Below are positions 55,450 through 64,000 of a stretch of DNA of 64,000 bases, piece by piece (the first letter of the stretch is position 1; every line of letters begins with the position of its first letter). A program made the translations under genes and the position numbers. The notes below the pieces were generated by a model that was not told where the DNA came from, searched no databases, and saw nothing but the letters and a program-made list of their open reading frames with translations. Source of the DNA: Microbacterium amylolyticum (GTDB taxonomy: Bacteria > Actinomycetota > Actinomycetes > Actinomycetales > Microbacteriaceae); contig NZ_CP049253.1 in the NCBI RefSeq assembly GCF_011046975.1, forward strand, positions 1,612,001 to 1,676,000, given 5' to 3'.

Positions 55450-55563
55450 CCACGCCAGACCAAGTCGTTCGCGACGGGGTCGAGGCTTCGTATTTTCACT
55501 CATCATTCTTCTTCGCGTTGAGGTGATTGCCGGGAGAGGTCGGCGTGAGTGTGCGCGTCGGCT

Positions 55564-55977
55564 TTACGGGTGCTGCTCGCGGGGAGGGCCACCGTGCCGG
55601 AGCGTCGCGCGGGCCATAAGCCCTCCAACAGCGAATCCGGGGCCGGTGAACAGCAGGATCGTCGCCAGCGTGGTGTACGTGGTCCATAACAGCGGTATGC
55701 CGGTCGCCGTCATGACCGTTCCGATGATCGTGATGGCGACTGCTGTCCTTGTTTGCCGACTGAGACGATCGCGTTCGTCCGCCGGAGGGTCGACTCGACC
55801 GACGGCGAAAGCGAGTGCTACGAGCGGAACAGCGCCCACAACCCCGATAGCGGCGGTCAGTAGCGGACGATCAACCGCAGCGAAGAAGAGGGCACCTCCA
55901 ATGGTCACAGTGCCAAGAACCGCGATCACCGCGTTGAGAACATACCGCTGGGTGCGTGCTTGGGCTTTGTTCGTCAT
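55564..55977 (-). CDS. Small four-helix membrane protein, unknown function
   Basis: The 137-residue protein starts at ATG 55977 and has four hydrophobic helices in two pairs (about residues 12-33, 40-60, 77-98, 105-125), separated by a charged loop RVDPPADERDRLSRQTR. No family motif is known to me. It is 17 bp downstream of a smaller membrane-protein gene on the same strand, which suggests a two-gene unit. Confidence 0.7.
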   Translation of the reverse strand: MTNKAQARTQRYVLNAVIAVLGTVTIGGALFFAAVDRPLLTAAIGVVGAVPLVALAFAVGRVDPPADERDRLSRQTRTAVAITIIGTVMTATGIPLLWTTYTTLATILLFTGPGFAVGGLMARATLRHGGPPREQHP

Positions 55978-55993
55978 CGTGCCACCACCCTAT

Positions 55994-56167
55994 CTACGGG
56001 CACCTCGTCCCGACCCAGTACAGGAAGCCGTTTACGCCGAGCGCGTATGCCGTGAGCGCGATGGCAGCACCGGCCGGCCCTGAGGCCGCCACGAGCGGAA
56101 TAGCGACGCCCCGACGCTTCTGGACGGTACGCCAACCGGCACCCGAGTCAACTAGTGACTGACTCAT
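55994..56167 (-). CDS. Very small membrane protein (57 aa)
   Basis: An open frame from ATG 56167 encodes MSQSLVDSGAGWRTVQKRRG followed by one long hydrophobic stretch (VAIPLVAASGPAGAAIALTAYALG) and ends NGFLYWVGTRCP. It has a basic stretch before the helix, which suggests an N-in orientation. A gagggcaac sequence precedes the start. The position, 17 bp before the four-helix protein, supports a real gene. Confidence 0.5.
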   Translation of the reverse strand: MSQSLVDSGAGWRTVQKRRGVAIPLVAASGPAGAAIALTAYALGVNGFLYWVGTRCP

Positions 56168-56492
56168 TCCTAGTTGCCCTCGCTTCTTGTTGATCTTCTT
56201 TCCGGTGATGTTCGAAACAGGACGGCATCACTCATCTCTGCGATCAAGGAGTCAGACCAACTGGTCCACACAGCCCATAGTGAAGAGCTGTATTGCGACA
56301 TCCCGAACCATGCCCGCCCGTCGGATTCACCTGCCGCAGGAGCGGCCACTATTTTCGCCCAGCCTCCCGCGCCAGCCTCGTTACCCTGTTGCTCGACGCC
56401 GCGCCGGGCAACAATCTCCGCCACGTGGGGGCGGGGATTCGTTCTGGCCCCCACGTGGCGCTCGTCCGCGCCGAGGACCGCGTCGTGAAACC
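56168..56492. other. 325-bp spacer with an inverted repeat
   Basis: No convincing gene. The main structure is a perfect 14-bp inverted repeat (56419-56432 and 56447-56460) with a 14-nt spacer, probably terminating the leftward SRPBCC gene. On the minus strand a short frame ending at 56170 contains SDAVLFRTSPERRSTRSEGN and could be the tail of a lost gene. Confidence 0.5.
56419..56460 (-). terminator. Inverted repeat after the SRPBCC gene
   Basis: Arms cgccacgtgggggc and gcccccacgtggcg, perfect over 14 bp, 33 bp downstream of the SRPBCC stop on the minus strand. Confidence 0.6.
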
Positions 56493-56957
56493 TCAGTCCA
56501 GAGCCTCCCCGGCCAGGTGCCGACCGAAGTTCGTGAGCGCTGTGGCCCAGCCGTCGTAGACGAAACCGTCTCCCGGTTTCCCCTCGAAACCGCGCACGTG
56601 CATCACGAGCTCCGTGCGATCGGCCGACAGCGCCGTCAGGGTGATGGTGATCACCGAGGCATCGTTGGGAGGGGTGTCTGGATCGCCCCATGTGAAAACG
56701 AGGCGTTCGACCGGCTCGATTTCCAGCAGAACTCCGCCCGTGGGGATTGTCGCGCCGGTCTGATCGTTGGTCATCGTGTACGCGTAGCGGCCGCCAACGC
56801 GGGCGTCGAACGACACCGTTTCGGCGCTGACGCCGAAGGGGCGCAGCCACTGCGCGCGCTCCGATTCGTCCGTCCATGCGCGCCAGACGAGCTCACGCGG
56901 GGCGTCGAACGTGCGGGTGATGGAGAATTCCGGAGTCTTATCCAGCGTTGCACTCAT
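56493..56957 (-). CDS. SRPBCC (AHSA1-like) domain protein
   Basis: The 154-residue protein starts at ATG 56957. It has the family opening FSITRTFDAPRELVWRAWTDESERAQWLRP, the central VSFDARVGGRYAYTM and DPDTPPNDASVITITLTAL strands, and the terminal helix FVYDGWATALTNFGRHLAGE. SRPBCC/AHSA1 proteins form a helix-grip fold binding hydrophobic ligands; these ArsR-coupled members have no established substrate. It overlaps the ArsR gene by 4 bp, so they are co-expressed. Confidence 0.93.
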   Translation of the reverse strand: MSATLDKTPEFSITRTFDAPRELVWRAWTDESERAQWLRPFGVSAETVSFDARVGGRYAYTMTNDQTGATIPTGGVLLEIEPVERLVFTWGDPDTPPNDASVITITLTALSADRTELVMHVRGFEGKPGDGFVYDGWATALTNFGRHLAGEALD

Positions 56958-57319
56958 CGTTCTGCCTCCTGAGAATCATGGTCTTCCGAGATGCTCTTCT
57001 TCTTCGCGGCGAGGTGATCGTCCAGTGCGTCGAGGCGCAGATTCCAGGCGCGACGCTGCTCCTCCACCCATGCGTTTGCCTCATCGAGGGGCTCAGCTTG
57101 GAGTGAGAGCGTCCGCCACTGCGCCCGCGCCGTGCGGGTGATGAGGCCCGCCCCCTCGAGCACCTTGAGGTGCTGTGAGATTGCGGGTGCGCTCATCACG
57201 AAATCCACCGCGACCTCGCCGACGGTGGCGGTACCGCGGGACAGCCGAGACAGAATCTCCCGGCGGGTGGGATCGGCGAGAGCGGCGAACACGAGGCTCA
57301 GGCGATCCGTTGCGCGCAT
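56954..57319 (-). CDS. ArsR-family transcriptional regulator
   Basis: The 121-residue winged-helix protein starts at ATG 57319. It has LVFAALADPTRREILSRLSRGTATVGEVAVDFVMSAPAISQHLKVLEGAGLITRTARAQWRTLSL, the ArsR/SmtB DNA-binding domain. There are no metal-binding Cys residues, so it is not a typical metal sensor. It is followed by a C-terminal helix and a Lys-rich tail. It probably represses its own promoter and the SRPBCC gene through the repeat at 57325-57346. Confidence 0.94.
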   Translation of the reverse strand: MRATDRLSLVFAALADPTRREILSRLSRGTATVGEVAVDFVMSAPAISQHLKVLEGAGLITRTARAQWRTLSLQAEPLDEANAWVEEQRRAWNLRLDALDDHLAAKKKSISEDHDSQEAER

Positions 57320-57324
57320 TTCGA

Positions 57325-57346
57325 CAACTCCTTAATTAGTGAGTTG
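57325..57346. promoter_or_regulatory. Probable ArsR operator
   Basis: A hexamer inverted repeat (caactc at 57325-57330 and gagttg at 57341-57346) flanks the A+T-rich spacer cttaattagt, directly upstream of the ArsR start. This layout fits autoregulation. Confidence 0.6.
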
Positions 57347-57435
57347 CTTAAGTATGAGCGCGCGGATCACGTGCTGTCAAGGGGCGATCATCGGGACAGG
57401 CGTCGTGACGCCGCATCACCCCTCGCGCGTCCCCG

Positions 57436-57837
57436 TCACTGTGCGGGCAGAACCCACTGCTCTGTATCCGCGTCACAGACGTCCGGAATGAGCGCGTCCT
57501 CGACGCCGCCAATGCTCTCACCGCCGGGAAGACTGACGTCCTCCCCGAACGTCAAGCGCATCGCTCCGTAGATGATCATTCCATCGCGTTCCGACACCGC
57601 GCCCGCGGAGAAAAGGGGAATCCATTTCTCCTGAAAGTCGTCAACCACGTACACACATCCATTTTCACGAACGAGTGTGCCGTCCAATGATGCAGCGTGC
57701 CCGACACCGACTTCCGCTCCCGATGTTTCGAGCACAGCGATGCCCGGAGGAACCTCGGCGCTCGCGCAGGCCGAGAGCACCAGAACTGCCATGAGGGGCA
57801 GCGTTGATCGCCGCGTCCGTTGTCCTTGCCTCAGCAT
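57436..57837 (-). CDS. Small predicted lipoprotein
   Basis: The 133-residue product is taken from ATG 57837 (MLRQGQRTRRSTLPLMAVLVLSAC). The lipobox LSAC predicts lipidation at about residue 24. The mature protein is acidic and beta-rich, with one possible disulfide between VRENGCVYVVDD and PDVCDADTEQW. No known family. It lies alone on the minus strand between arsR and murJ. Confidence 0.75.
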   Translation of the reverse strand: MLRQGQRTRRSTLPLMAVLVLSACASAEVPPGIAVLETSGAEVGVGHAASLDGTLVRENGCVYVVDDFQEKWIPLFSAGAVSERDGMIIYGAMRLTFGEDVSLPGGESIGGVEDALIPDVCDADTEQWVLPAQ

Positions 57838-57949
57838 GAGAGCCTCACGTGAAGAGTCGGGATGCCCGCGATGTGGGTGCACACGTTCCAGACCTTCCCA
57901 TACTGAGCCCGGTACGGGAAGGGTCTCCGCCGAACGGATTCCGTAGGCT

Positions 57950-59551
57950 CTACCGCCCGAGCTTCCCGCGGATCAGTGTCACGATCGCGGTCAACTCGGG
58001 CGTACGGAAGGCGGCGAGGAGGCCGCCGTAGACGAGGGCGCAGATTGAGCCGATGACGGCGCAACCGGCGGCGGCGAAGAGCTTGTTCTGGACCATCCAG
58101 CTGTCCGGCCCGCCAAAGAGCAGGTAGACGGAGATGCCGACCAGGCCCGTGGGGATGGCCGCGAAGGTGAAGCGGATGATGGCCCAGAGCGCCCCGCCGA
58201 TGTGGAGCGGGCCCAGTTTGCGGCGCAGCAACCAGATCGCCACGAGAACCTGTGCGGTGCTTGCGAAGGACTGGATCAGCGCAACGCCGAGCGTCAGGTC
58301 ACCAGCGGTAAAGAAGGAGCGTGCGAGCAGTGCGCCCGACGCCGTGAGAATCGCCTGGAACAGGGTGAAGAAGAACGGCGTGCGGGTGTCTCCGTAGGCG
58401 TAGAACGACCGCTGAACGATGAACAACACGGCCAGCGGAACGAGCCCGACGAGAAATCCGACCAGAACCGGCGCGGTGGCCGACGCCTCCGCCATATCGT
58501 TCGAGAACAGGCGGGCGGCCGGAACGGCCGCAGCGGCGAGCGTCACCGCCGCAAAAACAACGAGTAGTCCGAGCGTTTTGATCGCCGCGCTGATGTCCCG
58601 TTTCACCTCGGTGTCGCGGCCGGCGTGCGCATGCTCGCTGAGGCGCGTGAAGTACGGGGTGCCGATGCTCATCACGATGAGTGAGTACGGGAGCATGAAC
58701 ACGAGCCAGGCGTTGAACCAGATGTTGGACGATGCGTTGACGGCTTCATCGGTCGACGCCGTGGAGATCACCTGCTGCTGAACGGCGGCAACGAGCAGGC
58801 CAAGCAGCAGCATGCCGATGCTCCAGGAGGCGATGCGCTGGATCTGGCCGAGGCCCATTCCGCGCCACACAAAGTCCGCGCGCAGCTTCAGGCCCGTTTT
58901 ACGCCAAAACAGCAGCAGCGTCACCGATTGCGCGACGATGCCCAGCGTTGCTGTGCCGCCGAGAAGAACGATCATCGTGGTGTCGAACTCTTCGATGGGA
59001 CGGCGCCCGCCGCCGAAGAGCCAGATGAACGTGCTGAATCCGGCGATCGAGACAAGGTTGTTCACGATCGGTGCCCACGCGTACGGGGCGAAAATGCGGC
59101 GGGCGTTGAGCGTTTCGCCGACGAGCGCGAACACCCCGTAGAAGAACACCTGAGGGATGCACCAGTACGCGAACGCGACGGCAAGTGAATACTGCTCGTT
59201 CGTGTCGAAGTCGGAGAACGCCGAGATGAGAAGGGGCGCGGCCAACGTCGCCACCACGGTGACCACCAGGAGGATGAGCGTCCCCAGCGTGAACAGCTTG
59301 GACAGCATCCGCTTCCCGCCGTCTTCGAGCTGTGACCACTTGACGATCTGCGGCACGAAGACGGCCGTGAGAACGCCCGTCGAGATCACTTGGAAGACGT
59401 AGTTCGGCACCTGATTGGCGATCGCAAAAGCGTCAGCGCTGAGACCGGCACCACCGATGGCCGTGATCAGCACCATGGAGCGCAACAGCCCCGTGATCCG
59501 CGAGGCAAACGTGCCCGCTGCGATAACAGCGCTGGAGCGTCCGAGGCTCAT
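57950..59551 (-). CDS. murJ: MurJ/MviN lipid II flippase
   Basis: The 533-residue protein starts at ATG 59551 (MSLGRSSAVIAAGTFASRITGLLRSM) and has 14 hydrophobic segments. Conserved MurJ regions include ASRITGLLRSMVLITAIG, ANQVPNYVFQVISTGVLTAVFVP, and the RSFYAYGDTRTPFFFTLFQ motif. It moves lipid II across the cytoplasmic membrane for peptidoglycan synthesis. It is shorter than mycobacterial MurJ because it lacks the C-terminal kinase-like extension. It overlaps the DUF6049 gene by 4 bp. Confidence 0.95.
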   Translation of the reverse strand: MSLGRSSAVIAAGTFASRITGLLRSMVLITAIGGAGLSADAFAIANQVPNYVFQVISTGVLTAVFVPQIVKWSQLEDGGKRMLSKLFTLGTLILLVVTVVATLAAPLLISAFSDFDTNEQYSLAVAFAYWCIPQVFFYGVFALVGETLNARRIFAPYAWAPIVNNLVSIAGFSTFIWLFGGGRRPIEEFDTTMIVLLGGTATLGIVAQSVTLLLFWRKTGLKLRADFVWRGMGLGQIQRIASWSIGMLLLGLLVAAVQQQVISTASTDEAVNASSNIWFNAWLVFMLPYSLIVMSIGTPYFTRLSEHAHAGRDTEVKRDISAAIKTLGLLVVFAAVTLAAAAVPAARLFSNDMAEASATAPVLVGFLVGLVPLAVLFIVQRSFYAYGDTRTPFFFTLFQAILTASGALLARSFFTAGDLTLGVALIQSFASTAQVLVAIWLLRRKLGPLHIGGALWAIIRFTFAAIPTGLVGISVYLLFGGPDSWMVQNKLFAAAGCAVIGSICALVYGGLLAAFRTPELTAIVTLIRGKLGR

Positions 59552-61680
59552 TCAGATTCCTTCATTCCCTGTTCGGAATGCGCCTCGTTACGCGGTTCCT
59601 GTCGTGCTTGTTCGTCCCGCTCAGCGCGATCGCGGCGCCGGCGGCGGACCTGACGGTACGCCCCGAAGCCGAGAAGTGACAGAACCAAGACGGCGAACAG
59701 GGCGATGCCGATTCGCTCCCAGTCGGCGCGGACGGTGACATCCATGTCGCGGGCGGGGCCGATCTGCTCACCAGACAGGGACGTGAGGCTGTAGTGAACG
59801 ACGACCTGACCACTACCCACACGCGCCTCGATGGGAATCGTCACGCGCGTTGTCGACTGCGGTTGCGCCGTGACCTCGGTGCGGCGCTCAATGCTCAGGC
59901 GCGGATCATCGGGGATGGCGGTGATCACAACGCGCGCCGGATACGCCAGATCGTTTCGGATCCAGACAGGCATCGGTGCCTCAGGGCTGAGGAGCTGGAC
60001 CGGTTGCGGCTGCTGAATGTCGATCGCATGTGCGCGTTGATCCGTCAGAACCGCAAATGACTCCGCGCGTGCTTCAGCGCCATCGGGGTTGGTCGCCCAG
60101 GACACCGAGAGGACGCGGAGCATTTCGGCGCGCACCTGTCCGATCAACTGCGCCGGGTGAACGAGGGCTGACGCCGTGTGGGCGATCGCCGGCTCGTCGG
60201 CCACGAAGGTATTGACGGCGCCGATGAACGTGTCGTTCGCTACGGCATCGGTGAGCGCGACCTCTTGTGTGTCAGCCGAGAGAAGTGCCGTGAGATCCTC
60301 GGAGGCGCTATCGGTGCGCCCCGCAACGGCGCGTACAGCGTCGCGCAGGCCATCCGCCGTTACCTGAGGCGTTGTCACGGCCACCGTGTCGCCCTCGTCA
60401 TCGGTTGTGAGGGAATCGGAGCCCAGGCGGTCGAGGGCGATGAGCAGCGGCTGCTCGGACGCGTTCGATGCAATCCACATCTCCGCCGTGGCCCGGAGGA
60501 GTTTGTCGTCGCGTGCGGCAACGGTGTCTTCGTCTGCCGCGTCGAGCAGGAGCGTCGCGAGCGCGTCGTCGTAGGCGATCGTGTCGTCGCCAATCGCCGT
60601 GTTCCCCGACGCTGTGTGCGACGCCGGAACGAGAACGCGCGCATCGGAATCGTCGGTGAGCGACGTCACGACAGATTCATCGACCGACCCCGGGGTCGGC
60701 CAGAACAGCTGTGGCGTCTCACGGTCGGAAATGGCCAGGAGCTCGTCGAGCGACGGGGCGTCCTCGGGAACGCCCGCACCATCAGCAGACGCATTCCCCA
60801 CAAGGTATGTATCGAGGTTGACGGGTGTGAGGGGTTCTTCGAGGCCTGCCCTCATCTGTGACGACACATCGGCGTCAGCGAATTGCAAAGCGAAACGCTC
60901 GTTCGGCAGTTCCATCAGGCGATCAAGCCACAGGGCGGCGGAAGCCGGCGCCGCGTCACCCAAAACGCGAATTGCCGCCGGAATCGCCGGATCGATCGCG
61001 AGCACGGCGGATGTGCCCTCGACGGCATCGAGCTGGGCCGTGAGCAGGCCGTCCGCACCGGTGAGCGTCGCCAGCGTGTTCGGTGCGTACAGGCCGACGG
61101 TGTCGACGGGTCCGGTGATCGGAACGATGAGCGTGACGGCGGGCTGACTCTCGTCGGGCACGATCAGAATCGTGCGCGCTTCGACGGCGCCTGATCCCGT
61201 CTCGTACTGAGCGCGCAGTGGATATACCCCGAACGGAATGTCTTCGAGATTGAGGGCAGAGTTCAGCGTGACGGCCGTGTTCGCCTCGACATCATCGACA
61301 GGAACCGTGGCCAGCTCCGTCATCGACGGCGAATCGTTGCCGGAAAGCCACGCGGCCACGTCGCCTCGACGCGTGATCGGAGCGCCGATGGCGAGAGTGA
61401 CGTCGTCCGCGGCGAATTCCTCTGTGGTCGCATTCGCGATGTCGAGGGTGACGGAGAGGCTTCCGTCTGCCGCCACGCCGCGGGACGTGGGCGTGATGCG
61501 CAGCGCCGGACGGTCGGCGATGTCGGCGTCGGGAGCGGGCTCCTCGTCGAGGCTCGCGACCGTCGCGGGAAGCGGAGCGGCGATGGCGCTCGCCGTCCCG
61601 CCGCACGCCAGAACAGCTCCCATCGCCATCGCGGCGAGGAGCACTCTGCCTCGTGGCAGCAAGCTCGTCGTGTCATTCAT
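59548..61680 (-). CDS. DUF6049-family exported membrane protein
   Basis: The 710-residue protein is taken from ATG 61680 (MNDTTSLLPRGRVLLAAMAMGAVLAC). A signal peptide ends near residue 35, followed by an extracellular region of about 620 residues with beta-sandwich repeats (RITPTSRGVAADGSLSVTLDIANAT, PVWIRNDLAYPARVVITAIPDD). There is one transmembrane helix (about 665-685) and a short basic cytoplasmic tail. This family is encoded beside murJ in most Actinobacteria and is thought to belong to cell-wall assembly; its function is not established. ATGA overlap with murJ shows coupling. Confidence 0.88.
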   Translation of the reverse strand: MNDTTSLLPRGRVLLAAMAMGAVLACGGTASAIAAPLPATVASLDEEPAPDADIADRPALRITPTSRGVAADGSLSVTLDIANATTEEFAADDVTLAIGAPITRRGDVAAWLSGNDSPSMTELATVPVDDVEANTAVTLNSALNLEDIPFGVYPLRAQYETGSGAVEARTILIVPDESQPAVTLIVPITGPVDTVGLYAPNTLATLTGADGLLTAQLDAVEGTSAVLAIDPAIPAAIRVLGDAAPASAALWLDRLMELPNERFALQFADADVSSQMRAGLEEPLTPVNLDTYLVGNASADGAGVPEDAPSLDELLAISDRETPQLFWPTPGSVDESVVTSLTDDSDARVLVPASHTASGNTAIGDDTIAYDDALATLLLDAADEDTVAARDDKLLRATAEMWIASNASEQPLLIALDRLGSDSLTTDDEGDTVAVTTPQVTADGLRDAVRAVAGRTDSASEDLTALLSADTQEVALTDAVANDTFIGAVNTFVADEPAIAHTASALVHPAQLIGQVRAEMLRVLSVSWATNPDGAEARAESFAVLTDQRAHAIDIQQPQPVQLLSPEAPMPVWIRNDLAYPARVVITAIPDDPRLSIERRTEVTAQPQSTTRVTIPIEARVGSGQVVVHYSLTSLSGEQIGPARDMDVTVRADWERIGIALFAVLVLSLLGFGAYRQVRRRRRDRAERDEQARQEPRNEAHSEQGMKESE

Positions 61681-61825
61681 AGAAAGGGCGGCCACATGAG
61701 CGGCCGTGACGATTCTACGGATCGACCTCATAACGATCGTGTGAGCCGTGCCGCAATGGGACGAGACGGTCTGCGTGCTCGATAGGATCGGCGTGTTGCC
61801 CCCTTCCTTTCACTGGAGTTCGGAC

Positions 61826-63019
61826 ATGCCCGCAGAAGCACCGTCGCGGCAGGCGGAAGACCCCACGATCACCGCGCTCAGCGGGGGCATCGTCAGACGC
61901 GACACGACCCTTGCTGATGGTCGTGACCTGATCTACTACGACGACGCCGGAACCACCCTTCCTGCGGAGCGGCGTCTCGATCAGCGCGACCTTGCCCCGC
62001 GTCCGGAAACGGCCGATATGCGCCGCGACGTGCTGACGGGCGAGTGGATCACGATTGCGGCCAACCGCCAGAACCGCGTGATGTTGCCGCCAGCGGAGTT
62101 CGATCCGCTGGCACCGCAAACCGACACGAACCCGTCAGAGGTCCCCAGCCTCTATGACGTGGCCGTGTTCGAGAACCGCTCCCCCTCGCTCGGCCCGGCC
62201 CTGGCAGAGGCCATCGGCGGCGTGCCTCGGGCGGACAACGCACCTGAAGGCCCTCACGACGTTGAGCAGCCGGGACTTGGTCGCACGCGCACGGCGATCG
62301 GGCGCTGTGAGGTCGTGTGCTTCAGCCCTGAGCGCACGGGATCGTTCGGAACACAGAGCGCGCAGCGCGCTCGCACGGTGATCGAAGCGTGGTCGGATCG
62401 CACGGCCGCGCTCAGCGCCCTCCCTGGCGTCGAGCAGGTGTTTCCATTCGAAAACCGCGGCGAGCAGATCGGTGTCACCCTGCACCACCCACACGGGCAG
62501 ATCTACTCCTACCCCTATGTCACGCCGCGCACCACATCGCTGCTTCGACAGATTGAGCGTGAAGGTGAGGATCTGTTCGAGCGCATTGTCGAGTTCGAGC
62601 AGGCCGGCCCCCGCGTTCTGATCGATGCCGAGCACTGGCTTGCCTACGTGCCCTTCGCGGCGCGCTGGCCCGTGGAGGCGCACCTTGTGCCCAAGCGTCA
62701 CGCGGCCGACTTCACGGAACTCACGGACGAAGAAAAAGACGAACTGGCGCGGGTGTACTTGCAGCTTCTGCGCGGCGTTGATGCCCTCTATGACACCCCC
62801 ACGCCCTACATCGCGGCGTGGCACCAGGCGCCGGTAAGCGTGGGGCGAGAGAGTGTCCGTATGCACCTGCAGCTCACTTCCCCCCGCCGAGCAGCCGACA
62901 AGCTGAAGTTCCTCGCTGGTTCCGAGGCGGCGATGGGGGCCTGGACCGCCGAGATCCCTCCGGAGGCCGGCGCCGAACGGTTGCGCGCCGCTATTCAGAG
63001 CGTCGGGGAGATCGCGTGA
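61826..63019 (+). CDS. galT: Galactose-1-phosphate uridylyltransferase
   Basis: The 397-residue enzyme is taken from ATG 61826, with ggagt upstream. It contains the catalytic HxH motif (LHHPHGQIYSYPYV), WITIAANRQNRVMLP and RWPVEAHLVPKRH. It exchanges uridylyl between UDP-glucose and galactose-1-phosphate in the Leloir pathway. It is the first gene of the galT-galK pair; its TGA overlaps the galK GTG. Confidence 0.95.
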   Translation: MPAEAPSRQAEDPTITALSGGIVRRDTTLADGRDLIYYDDAGTTLPAERRLDQRDLAPRPETADMRRDVLTGEWITIAANRQNRVMLPPAEFDPLAPQTDTNPSEVPSLYDVAVFENRSPSLGPALAEAIGGVPRADNAPEGPHDVEQPGLGRTRTAIGRCEVVCFSPERTGSFGTQSAQRARTVIEAWSDRTAALSALPGVEQVFPFENRGEQIGVTLHHPHGQIYSYPYVTPRTTSLLRQIEREGEDLFERIVEFEQAGPRVLIDAEHWLAYVPFAARWPVEAHLVPKRHAADFTELTDEEKDELARVYLQLLRGVDALYDTPTPYIAAWHQAPVSVGRESVRMHLQLTSPRRAADKLKFLAGSEAAMGAWTAEIPPEAGAERLRAAIQSVGEIA

Positions 63020-64000
63020 CGGGCGCGTCGCTCGTGGAGGCTGCAGAGCTGTTCACGACGATGACGGGCGCCGAGCCCGAGGCCGTGTGGTCGGCACCCG
63101 GCCGCGCGAACCTCATCGGTGAGCACACCGACTACAACGAGGGCTTCGTTTTGCCGTTTGCCGTTCAGAACCGCACCTACGCAGCGATCGGACGGCGAAG
63201 CGACGGGGTCATTCGCGTGACGTCGACGTTCGACCCGACTCCCGTTGAGGTTGCGCTTGTCGAGCTGCGGGCGCTCTTTAGCGGAGCGCCCGGCGATGCC
63301 GTGACCTCCGGTGCCGTTCCCGAATGGGCCGCATACCCACTGGGCGTTGCGTGGGCCGCGATCGAAGCGCATGAGCGCGCGGCAAACCGCGCGTTCGGCG
63401 TTGATATTGCGATTGCGTCTGATGTTCCCGTTGGCGCCGGGCTGTCGTCTTCCGCGGCGCTCGAGGGCGCTGCTCTCGCCGCGATCGACTGGATGTGGCA
63501 GATCGGCCTGACGCCGCTCGACATGGCCAAGGTGGGACGCACGGCCGAGAACATCGCCGTTGGCGCGCCGACGGGAATCATGGATCAGGTGTCGTCCTTC
63601 ATGGGCGAAACAGACTCCGCCACGTTCCTCGACTGCCGCACGCTCGAAACGAGCACGGTTGATCTGGGCTTCGCACGCGAGGGCCTTGAGGTGCTCGTGA
63701 TCGACACGCGTGTCACCCATGCGCACTCCACCGGCGGCTATGGCGAACGCCGCGCGTCCTGCGATAAGGGCGCGCGCGAACTGGGTGTGGTCTCGCTTCG
63801 TGACGTCCGCATGGATGACCTCGACCGTGCGGCGGAGACGCTGGACGATGTGACCTTCCGCCGCGTGCGGCACATCGTTACCGAGAACCAGCGGGTGCTC
63901 GACACCGTGGACACGCTGCGTGCCGAAGGGCCACGCGCGATCGGCGGATTGCTGGTGCAGTCCCATGTGTCGATGCGCGACGACTTCGAGATCTCGGTTC
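63016..64000 (+). CDS. galK: Galactokinase, 3' end outside the window
   Basis: The frame from GTG 63016 reads VTGASLVEAAELFTTMTGAE and then APGRANLIGEHTDYNEGFVLP, the galactokinase signature. VPVGAGLSSSAALEGAAL is the GHMP-kinase ATP-binding motif, and PTGIMDQVSSFMG contains the catalytic region. About 328 residues are present; the family has about 390, so the C-terminal end is missing. It phosphorylates galactose at the C1 position with ATP. It is translationally coupled to galT by a GTGA overlap. Confidence 0.95.
   Translation, partial: MTGASLVEAAELFTTMTGAEPEAVWSAPGRANLIGEHTDYNEGFVLPFAVQNRTYAAIGRRSDGVIRVTSTFDPTPVEVALVELRALFSGAPGDAVTSGAVPEWAAYPLGVAWAAIEAHERAANRAFGVDIAIASDVPVGAGLSSSAALEGAALAAIDWMWQIGLTPLDMAKVGRTAENIAVGAPTGIMDQVSSFMGETDSATFLDCRTLETSTVDLGFAREGLEVLVIDTRVTHAHSTGGYGERRASCDKGARELGVVSLRDVRMDDLDRAAETLDDVTFRRVRHIVTENQRVLDTVDTLRAEGPRAIGGLLVQSHVSMRDDFEISV

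Noticed and set aside
60178..60861. Plus-strand frame of about 227 codons inside the DUF6049 gene
   Set aside because: It is antisense to a well-supported gene, with no independent signals.

Overview
The window is a stretch of high-GC actinobacterial chromosome centred on the replication origin. The protein families and the order dnaA-dnaN-recF-DUF721-gyrB-gyrA-DUF3566-tRNA-Ile-tRNA-Ala on one side, with rpmH-rnpA-yidD-yidC-jag-rsmG-parA-parB on the other, point to the Microbacteriaceae, probably a Microbacterium-like organism. The species cannot be fixed from sequence alone. Replication genes lie on the minus strand left of the origin and the ribosome/secretion/segregation genes on the plus strand to its right, so both arms run away from oriC (33895-34476).

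Layout. 1-9.1 kb: start of a cyclophilin gene, a Cys-tRNA(Pro) deacylase-like gene, a decayed sensor/regulator locus, a DhaK-DhaL-DhaM dihydroxyacetone phosphotransferase operon, aroQ, and a cstA / small CC-tailed protein / ArsA-like ATPase cluster. 9.1-12.6 kb: exported lipoprotein, ricin-domain beta-helix protein and a GH16-like protein. 12.6-16.8 kb: an accessory patch with an HNH/DUF222 remnant joined to an AlkD-like fragment, two related lipoproteins, a small secreted protein with visibly lower GC, and an IS1380-type transposase remnant. 16.8-25.4 kb: divergent two-component pair, ThrE-like exporter, TauE-like permease, MgtE and the MetNIQ methionine importer. 25.6-36 kb: tRNAs, gyrase, recF, dnaN, oriC and dnaA. 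36-45.3 kb: rpmH to parAB, interrupted by a 3.76-kb region with no credible gene but eight parS sites. 45.4-48.4 kb: SDR oxidoreductase, small proteins, trxA and trxB. 48.5-55.4 kb: galactoside locus with a deleted alpha-galactosidase, a LacI regulator, a sugar ABC transporter lacking its ATPase, and a GH42 beta-galactosidase. 55.5-64 kb: small membrane proteins, an ArsR/SRPBCC pair, murJ with a DUF6049 protein, and galT-galK (galK runs off the end).

How it works together. DnaA boxes at oriC and the dnaA promoter start replication; ParB loaded on the parS array 5.2-8.9 kb from the origin, together with ParA, would segregate it. The beta-galactosidase and galT/galK give a route from beta-galactosides to glucose-1-phosphate, while the alpha-galactoside branch has been lost by deletion. 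The most unusual features are the long gene-free parS array, the cstA/CC-tail/ArsA cluster and the number of genes carrying internal deletions.
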